Positions 8,364 to 15,440 of a stretch of DNA of 64,000 nucleotides are shown here, piece by piece (the stretch's first letter is position 1; the number at the start of each line of letters is the position of its first letter). Below the pieces are notes generated by a model. The model saw only the letters and a list, made by a program, of their open reading frames with translations. It was not told where the DNA came from and did no database searches. The stretch spans positions 14,273 to 78,272 of the forward strand of contig CAYOQK010000022.1 of the NCBI GenBank assembly GCA_964406105.1, in the 5' to 3' direction. Source of the DNA: WGAB01 sp964406105 (GTDB taxonomy: Bacteria > Hydrothermota > Hydrothermia > WGAB01). A program made the position numbers and the translations under genes.

Positions 8364-9745
8364 ACCCGCGGCGCCTCTGGGCCTTCCTCTCGCTCGCCCT
8401 GCTGGCCCTGAGCCCAGCCCACGCCTCCAAACCCCTGGAGGCCTGGTACGGTTTGTACCTGCAAGGGGCCAAGGTGGGCTACTCCTATTGGCGATTGGAA
8501 CCCACAGCCTCGGGCTTCCGGCTCACCGAACGCACCACCGTGGACCTCAATATGCTGGGGATGCCCAAACGCTTGAGCACCCACACCCAGGCCGAACTCA
8601 CCCCCAGAGCCGAACTGCGACGGTTCACCTTCCGCCTGGAATCCCCAGACCAAAACCTGAACCTCACCGGCCAGGTTCGGAACCATGTGGTGGAACTCTC
8701 CGGCAAACGCCTGGACACCGGTGGACTTCCCGCGGTTTTGAACGCCATGGTGCCGGTGGTGCTTCACCGGAACCCCCGGCTGCAGGCCTTTGCCTTGGTG
8801 GATCCCAGCACCTTCACCGTGTCGCCGGCCAGCGTGGAACACCTGGGCCAGGATACCCTTACCGTGGCCGGACAGCGGCACACCGCCCAGGTGTTCCGCA
8901 TCGCATACCTGGGCACCGAAAACCGGCTGTACCTGGACACAGAAACCGGCCTGCTGCTTAAGGAGACCTCTCCCATGGCCATGACCACGGTGCTGGAACC
9001 CCAAGAACAAGCCCTGCAACTGGGCGGCCAACGCATTGACATCCTGCGGCTGTTCTCTATCCAACCCGTGGGCCTGGAAGGACCGATCCATCAGTACCGT
9101 TATCTCAAATTGGAACTCACCGGGCTGCCGGATCCTACCGAGGTCCCCCTGGACCTCTCCTTTGCCAGCCAACGATTGGTGGAACGCCAGGGGAACCGAG
9201 CCGTGCTGGAGATCCTGAAACCCGAGATCCCCCAGGGCACAAACTCCTCTCCCCTGCCCGAATCGTTGCGGGTGTACCTGGAGCCTACCGACGCCTTGCA
9301 GGTGGATGATCCCGAGATCCAGAACCTGGCGCGCCAACTCACGGCAGGGATCACCGACCCCGTAGAAAAGGCCCGCCGCATCCTGGATTACGTGTACCGC
9401 TCCTTGGAAAAACGGCCCTCCGTTACCCTGCCCACGGCCTTAGAGGTGCTGCATCAAGGGTACGGCGATTGCAACGAGCACTCCGTGCTGTTCGCAGCCC
9501 TGGCTCGCGCTGCCGGTGTGCCCACCCGGATCACCGTGGGCCTGGTGTACCAGGGCGACGCTTACTATTACCACGCCTGGGATGCCGTGTATGCCCACGG
9601 CCAATGGTTCTTCGTGGACCCCGTGATGGGAGAGTTCCCAGCCAGCATCGGCCACATCCTGCTGAAGATCGGCGGCATTGAAGAACAAGCCCGCCTACTG
9701 CCCATTGTGGGCGTGCTGCGGATTCGGGTGCTGGATGCCCGATGA
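8360..9745 (+). CDS. Secreted transglutaminase-like domain protein
   Basis: 461 residues from a GTG start overlapping the previous stop. The N-terminus is a signal peptide (RRLWAFLSLALLALSPAHA then SKPLE), so the protein is exported. A large beta-rich central part of unknown fold precedes a transglutaminase/protease core: LDYVYRSLE, GYGDCNEHSVLFAAL with Cys371 as the likely nucleophile, YYYHAWDAVY with the histidine, and FFVDPVMG with the aspartate. The triad is complete, so the protein should be a cysteine-type peptidase, amidase or cross-linking enzyme at the envelope. The next gene (GT9) starts within its stop codon, linking it to envelope biogenesis. Confidence 0.85.
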   Translation: MNPRRLWAFLSLALLALSPAHASKPLEAWYGLYLQGAKVGYSYWRLEPTASGFRLTERTTVDLNMLGMPKRLSTHTQAELTPRAELRRFTFRLESPDQNLNLTGQVRNHVVELSGKRLDTGGLPAVLNAMVPVVLHRNPRLQAFALVDPSTFTVSPASVEHLGQDTLTVAGQRHTAQVFRIAYLGTENRLYLDTETGLLLKETSPMAMTTVLEPQEQALQLGGQRIDILRLFSIQPVGLEGPIHQYRYLKLELTGLPDPTEVPLDLSFASQRLVERQGNRAVLEILKPEIPQGTNSSPLPESLRVYLEPTDALQVDDPEIQNLARQLTAGITDPVEKARRILDYVYRSLEKRPSVTLPTALEVLHQGYGDCNEHSVLFAALARAAGVPTRITVGLVYQGDAYYYHAWDAVYAHGQWFFVDPVMGEFPASIGHILLKIGGIEEQARLLPIVGVLRIRVLDAR

Positions 9746-10719
9746 AGGTGCTGGTACGGCTGCCCAACTGGCTCGGGGATGTGGCCATGTCGCTCCCTCT
9801 GCTGGCCACACTGCGCGAACACGCCGATCCCCTCACCCTGGTGGTCCGTGCGCCCTACAAACCCCTGGTGCGTGAGTGGGGCGAAACGCTGGCCTTCCAA
9901 GGATACCGAGACTTGGCCCGCATCTCCTGGCAACTCCGGCGCCGCCGATACGACGCCGGCCTGGTGTTGCCGCCCTCCTTCTCCTCGGCCCTGTTCCTGC
10001 GACTGGCCGCTCCCCGACGGCTCATCGGGTACGCCTCGGACTTCCGCTCCTGGTTGCTGAGCCATCGGCTACCCGGGCCCCGAGGACACCGCCACTATGT
10101 GCAAGAAACCCTGGCCTTCTTGGAACCCCTCGGGATCCCGACCCCTCCTTGGCCTCCCCAACCCCTCCGGTACCGGTTTTCCACCTACGAAGAGGTTGAG
10201 TACCGAACCCGGTTCCGCGAGGCAAACCTGGAACCCGGCACCTACGTGGTCATTGCCCCCTTTGCAGCCTTCGGCAGTGCCAAAGAATGGGGCCTGGAGA
10301 GATTCCGCCAGGTGGCCCAGCGCTTGCTGGACCAGGGGCTCCAGGTGGTCTGGACCGGAAGTCCCCAAGAGGCCCATCGCGCAGGCACCCTTCCGGGCTT
10401 GAACTGGATCGGCCGAACCCCGATGCGGTTCCTGGTGTACCTTCTTCAGCACGCCCGTTTGGTGATCGGCAACGATTCCGGTGTGCCTCATCTGGCCGAC
10501 GTGCTGGGCACCCCCACCCTGATGATCTTTGGTCCTACGGATCCCACCTGGACGCGTCCCCTGCACGGCCGATTCCTGGTGCACACCCTGAGTTGCAGTT
10601 TCTGCGGTGCCCGTGAATGCCCTCTCCAGCATCACGGCTGCATGGCCACCATCACCCCCGAGCAGGTCACCGCCGTGGCCTTGCAGATGATGCACCATGA
10701 CCCTGCACGAAGCCCTTGA
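9742..10719 (+). CDS. waaF: Glycosyltransferase family 9, ADP-heptose:LPS heptosyltransferase II-like
   Basis: Transfers a heptose-type sugar onto the lipid A inner core on the cytoplasmic face. The 325 residues begin with VLVRLPNWLGDVAMSLPLL, the WaaF N-terminal signature. The donor-binding half has FAAFGSAKEWGLERF, VWTGSPQE and GNDSGVPHLADVLGTPTLMIFGPTDP, then a cysteine-containing end (SCSFCGARECPLQHHGCM) common in this group. It overlaps the transglutaminase stop by 4 bases. Presence of WaaF is evidence for an LPS-bearing outer membrane. The exact sugar is inferred; GT9 proteins outside Proteobacteria can use other donors. Confidence 0.85.
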   Translation: MKVLVRLPNWLGDVAMSLPLLATLREHADPLTLVVRAPYKPLVREWGETLAFQGYRDLARISWQLRRRRYDAGLVLPPSFSSALFLRLAAPRRLIGYASDFRSWLLSHRLPGPRGHRHYVQETLAFLEPLGIPTPPWPPQPLRYRFSTYEEVEYRTRFREANLEPGTYVVIAPFAAFGSAKEWGLERFRQVAQRLLDQGLQVVWTGSPQEAHRAGTLPGLNWIGRTPMRFLVYLLQHARLVIGNDSGVPHLADVLGTPTLMIFGPTDPTWTRPLHGRFLVHTLSCSFCGARECPLQHHGCMATITPEQVTAVALQMMHHDPARSP

Positions 10720-12211
10720 GGTACGCCAAGCCCTCCAAAAAACCCGGCGGCGGCGTGAAAAGGTGGCCCTTTTGGCGGATTTCCTCCGGCGATTGCCCCA
10801 GGGGCTGGAGGACATCGCTGTGGCCCTGTGGACGGGCACCCTGCCCTGGGGCCGCTCTGGGGTGGGGCCCGGGATCCTCCGCCAGGCATGGCAGAACCTG
10901 CCCGAGGGGCAGGATCACCTGGGCTTAGCCGATCTCCGGGAACGCTTGCGGCTGATCGCCCAGGCCAAGGGCACCGCCGAAAAGGCCCGGCTCCTTCGGG
11001 AAACCCTACGACCCCTGTCCCACCAGGGCCGCCGCTGGATCGCTGAGGTGCTGCTGGGCGAGGTACGACAGGGAGCCGGGGAACGCACCCTCCTGGAGGC
11101 CATTGCCCAAGCCTTTGATCTTCCCCTGAGCACTGTGCAACAGGCCTATCTCTACGGCACCCCCTTGGCCGATTTGATCCGCCAAGCCCGCCAAGGTCAA
11201 GTACACCCAGAGCCCCGTCTGTTCACTCCCCTAAGGCCCATGCTGGCCACTCCCGCAGCCAGCCTGGAGCTCGCCCATCAGGAGCTGGGTGGCGAAGGCC
11301 TGTACGAGTTCAAACTGGACGGCGCACGGTTCCAGGCTCACCGGTGGGGCTCAGAGGTGCGAGTGTTCTCCAGGCATCTGCGCGACATCACTGCCTCGGT
11401 ACCGGAGATCGTAGAGGCCGTCCTCCGGTTGCCGGCCCAACGCCTCATCTTGGAGGGTGAGGCCGTGGCCCTGGACCGCCAGGGCCGCCCGGTGCCCTTC
11501 CAGGTGTTCATGCGACGTTTCGGCCGCAAAAAGGCCATAGACCAAGCCCGGCGGCATATGCCCTTGGTTCCCTTCTTCTTTGACCTGGTGTATCTGGAGG
11601 GCGATCTGACGGCCGAGCCCTTAGAACATCGCCGCCGTCTGCTCCACACCCTGGTGCCAGAGCCACAACGGGTGCCCTCTCAACGGATCCGTCGCCTTGA
11701 AGAGGCCGAAGCCTTCTACCAGAGGGCCTTGGAATGGGGGGCCGAGGGCCTCATGGCCAAACGCCTGGACGCTCCCTATGTGGTAGGGGAACGGGTGGGC
11801 CTGTGGCTCAAAATCAAGCCCGCAGAAACCGCGGACTGCATCATCATTGCCGCCGAATGGGGACACGGCCGCCGCAGGGGGTGGCTCTCCAACCTGCATC
11901 TGGCCGTGTGGAATCCCGAGCGTACCCAGCTCTTGCCCGTGGGGAAAACCTTCAAAGGCCTCACCGACCGCGATCTGGCTTGGCTCACCCAGGAACTCCT
12001 GAAACGCAAGGTGGCCGAGGAACCCGGCATCGTGTACGTACGTCCGGAAATCGTGGTGGAAATCGCTTACAGCGAGGTGCAGCAAAGCCCTCGGTACCCC
12101 TCCGGTGTGGCCCTGCGCTTCGCTCGGGTCAAACGCTTTCGCCCCGACAAGCCCCCTCAAGAGGCCTCCACCCTGGCCGATCTGTTGGCCCACACGCGCC
12201 CCTCCACGTAG
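10697..12211 (+). CDS. ATP-dependent DNA ligase (archaeal/viral-like class)
   Basis: 504 residues in three parts: an N-terminal helical DNA-binding domain (to about 175), the nucleotidyltransferase core and an OB-fold end. Motif I is FKLDGARFQ with adenylated Lys206. Later motifs include LILEGEAVALD (III), PFFFDLVYLEG (IIIa), EGLMAKRLDAPY (IV) and GLWLKIKP (V). The N-terminal domain resembles the replicative-type archaeal ligases more than the small bacterial LigC/LigD enzymes. It overlaps the GT9 gene by 23 bases, and no good ribosome site precedes its ATG, so translation may depend on coupling. The housekeeping NAD-dependent LigA would be encoded elsewhere. Confidence 0.92.
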   Translation: MTLHEALEVRQALQKTRRRREKVALLADFLRRLPQGLEDIAVALWTGTLPWGRSGVGPGILRQAWQNLPEGQDHLGLADLRERLRLIAQAKGTAEKARLLRETLRPLSHQGRRWIAEVLLGEVRQGAGERTLLEAIAQAFDLPLSTVQQAYLYGTPLADLIRQARQGQVHPEPRLFTPLRPMLATPAASLELAHQELGGEGLYEFKLDGARFQAHRWGSEVRVFSRHLRDITASVPEIVEAVLRLPAQRLILEGEAVALDRQGRPVPFQVFMRRFGRKKAIDQARRHMPLVPFFFDLVYLEGDLTAEPLEHRRRLLHTLVPEPQRVPSQRIRRLEEAEAFYQRALEWGAEGLMAKRLDAPYVVGERVGLWLKIKPAETADCIIIAAEWGHGRRRGWLSNLHLAVWNPERTQLLPVGKTFKGLTDRDLAWLTQELLKRKVAEEPGIVYVRPEIVVEIAYSEVQQSPRYPSGVALRFARVKRFRPDKPPQEASTLADLLAHTRPST

Positions 12212-12227
12212 CCCCTTCAGATCGGTG

Positions 12228-12233
12228 TAAACT
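12228..12233 (+). promoter_or_regulatory. -10-like box TAAACT before the DUF5362 gene
   Basis: The string GTAAACTT occurs here 24 bases before the ATG. The same octamer lies in two other promoter positions in the window (33409 and 35278), both of which have -35 boxes. No convincing -35 is visible here. Confidence 0.4.
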
Positions 12234-12257
12234 TGAGGCCGAAACCGGAGGTGACCG

Positions 12258-12629
12258 ATGGAAACCCAAGGGTTCAGCGAAATCCAACTTCGCCGTTTGG
12301 AATACGCTGTGATGAACATGAAGGGATGGCTCAAGTTCTTGGGAATCCTGAACATCATCGGCGGCGCCCTCTACGCCCTTACCCTCGTGGGGCTTCTCGT
12401 GGCTTGGCTCCCCCTCTGGATGGGCATCCTCTTGGTGCAGGCGGGCTCCCGCGCCGACCGCTACATCGCCCTCAAAGACCCCGAAGCCTTCGTGGAAATG
12501 ATGGAAAAGTTCCGCACCTTCTGGGCTCTGCTGGGGATCCTCACCCTCATCTTCCTGGTGGGGAGCCTGATTGCAGCCTTCCTGGCCTTCACCGGCTCTC
12601 AGATGATGCTCCACGAGATGACCCTTTAA
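12258..12629 (+). CDS. Small membrane protein, DUF5362-like
   Basis: A 123-residue protein with a soluble start, two or three hydrophobic helices (about residues 26-63 and 92-114) and a short acidic amphipathic stretch between them (DPEAFVEMMEKFRTFW). The order helix pair - linker - helix, with a conserved LGILNIIGGALYAL start, matches small DUF5362-type proteins of unknown function. A strong GGAGGTGA ribosome site lies 5 bases before the ATG. Its TAA stop at 12627-12629 overlaps the TAA of the convergent glycosyltransferase gene in a shared TTAA. Confidence 0.65.
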   Translation: METQGFSEIQLRRLEYAVMNMKGWLKFLGILNIIGGALYALTLVGLLVAWLPLWMGILLVQAGSRADRYIALKDPEAFVEMMEKFRTFWALLGILTLIFLVGSLIAAFLAFTGSQMMLHEMTL

Positions 12630-13828
12630 GCCAGACGCGCGATCCGGTCCAACTGGTTCGCCAGCACCTGGGCCTGATACCGACGGGAATACTCCTCAGG
12701 CGGCGGAAACCGCAACCCTTTGAGGCTTCGGATCTCCCGGAGGATCTGCACGATCTGATCCTCCTGATCGGGTAAGAACACCACGCTCTCGCTCTTCCGA
12801 GCCACACGAGAGGCCTCGGACCATGAAGGGGCCTGGAACAGGATGGGTTTGCCGGAGCCGATGTACTCGTACAGTTTCATGGAGGCCGATACATAGGGGA
12901 ACACAAACCACAGGGCATCGGCCAGAAGCATCAGCCGGGGCACCCTTTCGTGGGGAACGTACCCCAAGAACACCACCCGATCCTTTAGGTTTTCGCGCTC
13001 CACAAACCGATGCACCTCGGCGCCGGCTTCGCCAGCGATCACCAATTGGAACCCCTCTACGCGCTTGAGGGCCCGGAGAAAGGCCCACACCCCGGCCCCT
13101 TTATCGGCCAAAACCCCGGTGTACAGGATCACAAAGGCACCGGGCTGGGTGCCCGGGATTCGCTCCTCTGGGGACACCTGCAGTTCAAACATCTCGGGGT
13201 CGTACCCGTGCTCAATGAGCACCGCCCGCGGCCCCAGGTCAATGTTCTGGTACACTTTCACCGGCACGTCCGCCTTGCGAACGATGAACCGACGGATCCG
13301 GGTGTGGAGCGATCGGTGCACCGGCGAAGGGACCCGGTGCCCGGTGGGCCAAAGGTCTGTGAAGTCCGCCACCCAGGGGATTTTGAACCGACCCTTGAGC
13401 ATCAAGGCCACCAAATGCGATGTATAGGGGGGCGACACCGAGTACAGCGCCTGGGGGCGATACTGGCGGATAATCCGGCTTCCCAACGCCAGGGCAAAGG
13501 GCAGCCAGGGCACCCGGGCATCGGGCAACAGGAAGAAGTTGAGGGTGAACCGACTGATGCGCTCGTTCCTCAGGCTCAACTGCACCTGTTTCTTGCCCAT
13601 CAGGTACAACAGGCGAGACACGTCCAAGGATTCGGAACGGAACACCCGCATCCTGCGGGCCTCGGCAGCCAACCGCGGATCACGGGCATAGTATGCGATG
13701 TCCTTGACGGTAAGGATCAAGGGCTCCCAGCCGAATTCAGGCAGGTACCGGGCAAAGTGGAACGGCCGTTGCACCCCTGCCATTCCCAGGGGCGGAAAGT
13801 AATAGGCGATCATCAAAAGTCGCTTCAT
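12626..13828 (-). CDS. Glycosyltransferase family 4 (group 1), GT-B fold
   Basis: 400 residues. The N-terminal half opens with LLMIAYYFPPLGMAGVQRPFHFARYL, the usual GT4 acceptor-side start in which the GMAGVQR loop binds the acceptor. The C-terminal half carries FVILYTGVLADKGAGVWAF and ADALWFVFPYVSASMKLYEYIGSGKPILFQAP, the donor site with the EX7E-like glutamates. It is likely cytoplasmic or peripheral and acts in surface polysaccharide assembly. No Shine-Dalgarno is visible. Two short inverted repeats lie just upstream of the ATG (stem 13840-13845/13852-13857), which may affect translation. The sugar is unknown. Confidence 0.85.
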   Translation of the reverse strand: MKRLLMIAYYFPPLGMAGVQRPFHFARYLPEFGWEPLILTVKDIAYYARDPRLAAEARRMRVFRSESLDVSRLLYLMGKKQVQLSLRNERISRFTLNFFLLPDARVPWLPFALALGSRIIRQYRPQALYSVSPPYTSHLVALMLKGRFKIPWVADFTDLWPTGHRVPSPVHRSLHTRIRRFIVRKADVPVKVYQNIDLGPRAVLIEHGYDPEMFELQVSPEERIPGTQPGAFVILYTGVLADKGAGVWAFLRALKRVEGFQLVIAGEAGAEVHRFVERENLKDRVVFLGYVPHERVPRLMLLADALWFVFPYVSASMKLYEYIGSGKPILFQAPSWSEASRVARKSESVVFLPDQEDQIVQILREIRSLKGLRFPPPEEYSRRYQAQVLANQLDRIARLA

Positions 13829-13963
13829 CGCTGGGTCATCCCCCAGGTTTGTGGGGGTCCCAGGCCCGTCGGTGCGGCTCCTGGTGGAACAGGGGGCTCG
13901 GAGAGGCCCCCAGATTATGAGGCCCCTATTCTACAGGCCCATGCACCGGGCTCCCTGGGGCAT

Positions 13964-13996
13964 AAAAAGGGTGCCCTCTGCACCTGGAGGGCACCC
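13964..13996 (-). terminator. Intrinsic terminator of the citrate synthase gene
   Basis: A perfect 10-bp stem (13969-13978 with 13987-13996) with an 8-base loop is followed on the minus strand by five Ts. It lies about 40 bases downstream of the citrate synthase stop. Confidence 0.9.
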
Positions 13997-14034
13997 AAAA
14001 GCTTTGCTTTCCTCCTCAGGAGGGGTGGCTGTGG

Positions 14035-15357
14035 CTACAGCTCTCCCTTTTCCTGTTTTTCCTTCACGTATTCCTTGAGCCACTCCAGGGTCACCGACTT
14101 CGGCCGTTCAATGGGCAACCCCAAGGCGCGGTCCCAAATCAACTGGCTCAAAATGCCGATGGCTCGGGAAACACCGAAGAACACGGTGTAATACGGAAAC
14201 TCTCGGATGCCGTAATGGTAGAGCAGGACACCGGAGTGGGCATCCACATTGGGCCACGGGTTCTTGGCCTTGCCGTGCTGTTTGAGCACATTGGGAATGA
14301 CCTCGTACAGCATGCTCACAATACGGAACAGTTCATCGTCGGGCATGTATCGCAGAGCGAACTCACGAAAGGCCGTGTACCGGGGGTCGGTCCGACGGAG
14401 CACCGCGTGGCCGTAGCCCGGGATCACCCGGCCTGCATTCAGCGTATCCCAGGCGTAGCGTTCAATGTCAGCCTTGGTGGGCATGCGGTCGCCAAAGCTC
14501 TTCTTGAGTTCCAGGATCCACCGCAGTACTTCCTGGTTTGCCAAGCCGTGGAGCGGGCCCGCCAACCCGTTCATGGCCGCTGACAGGGCGTAATAGGCGT
14601 CCGACAGGGCCGAGGCCACCAAATGCCCAGTGTGGGCGCTGACGTTGCCGCCCTCGTGGTCGGAGTGCAGCACCAGGTACAGCCGCATGAGTTCGTACAC
14701 CTCGGGGTTGTCGTAGCCCAGCATATGGGCAAAGTTGGCGGCCCAGTCCAGGGAGGGGTCAGGCTCAATCTGCTGATCGTCGCGGTACAGGTAGCGGTAC
14801 ACGAAGGCTGCCACCCGAGGCAGGCGGGCAAGGAGATCCAGCACGTCCTCGTACATGTACTCCCAGTACTCCGCCTTGGAGATGCCCTCGGCGTAGGCCC
14901 GGGCGAAATGGGAATTCAGTCGCATGGCCAGGATCCCCAGGGAGAACAGGGTCATGGGATGGGAATCCCGGGGCATGGCCCGAAGCATGTCAAACACGTA
15001 TCCGGGCACCTCCATGCGGCGGCGGAACTCCTCTTGGATCTCCCGAACGTCTTGGTCTGTGGGGATATCGCCTGTGGCCAGCAGGTAAAAGATGCCCTCG
15101 GGCAGGGGTTCATCTCCCCCTGGAGCCTTGGGTAGGAGTTTCCTCACCTCGGGAATGGTGTATCCACGGAAACGGATGCCTTCAAAGGGATCCAGATACG
15201 ACCCCTCCCACACCATGCACCGCACGCCCCGCATGCCGCCATAAGCCTGTTTCACCGTGACTTCCGAGATGACCACCGAATCGTACTTTTCCCGGAAGTC
15301 ATGGGTTTCCTCAACACGCTGGAGGATCTTTTCCCTCAGCTTTTCCTTAAAAGCCAT
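14035..15357 (-). CDS. gltA: Citrate synthase, eukaryotic (mitochondrial)-like type
   Basis: Condenses acetyl-CoA and oxaloacetate to citrate. The 440-residue sequence is of the mitochondrial type found in some bacteria, not the usual gltA hexamer type. It has LHSDHEGGNVSAHTGHLV with the first active-site histidine, GLAGPLHGLANQEVL, the PGYGHAVLR substrate loop and NVDAHSGVLLYHYGI with the catalytic aspartate. AGGAGG lies 7 bases before the ATG. It has its own promoter at 15411-15440 and its own terminator, so it is a single-gene unit. It uses the acetyl-CoA that the por cluster would produce. Confidence 0.95.
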   Translation of the reverse strand: MAFKEKLREKILQRVEETHDFREKYDSVVISEVTVKQAYGGMRGVRCMVWEGSYLDPFEGIRFRGYTIPEVRKLLPKAPGGDEPLPEGIFYLLATGDIPTDQDVREIQEEFRRRMEVPGYVFDMLRAMPRDSHPMTLFSLGILAMRLNSHFARAYAEGISKAEYWEYMYEDVLDLLARLPRVAAFVYRYLYRDDQQIEPDPSLDWAANFAHMLGYDNPEVYELMRLYLVLHSDHEGGNVSAHTGHLVASALSDAYYALSAAMNGLAGPLHGLANQEVLRWILELKKSFGDRMPTKADIERYAWDTLNAGRVIPGYGHAVLRRTDPRYTAFREFALRYMPDDELFRIVSMLYEVIPNVLKQHGKAKNPWPNVDAHSGVLLYHYGIREFPYYTVFFGVSRAIGILSQLIWDRALGLPIERPKSVTLEWLKEYVKEKQEKGEL

Positions 15358-15410
15358 GGCCAGCCTCCTGTGGTTTAAGGCCTAAAGCCTGGAACGGCTT
15401 GACACTGCCG

Positions 15411-15440
15411 ATTATAGGTCCTGGGCGTTCCAAATTTCAA
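15411..15440 (-). promoter_or_regulatory. Sigma70-type promoter of gltA, overlapping the helicase stop codon
   Basis: On the minus strand TTGAAA (15435-15440), an 18-base spacer and a consensus TATAAT (15411-15416). The TAA stop of the upstream helicase gene (15412-15414) is part of the -10 box. The predicted leader is about 45 bases and carries a Shine-Dalgarno site. Confidence 0.85.

Noticed and set aside
13840..13857. Riboswitch upstream of the GT4 gene
   Set aside because: Only two short hairpins are present; no known aptamer pattern fits within the 130-base region.
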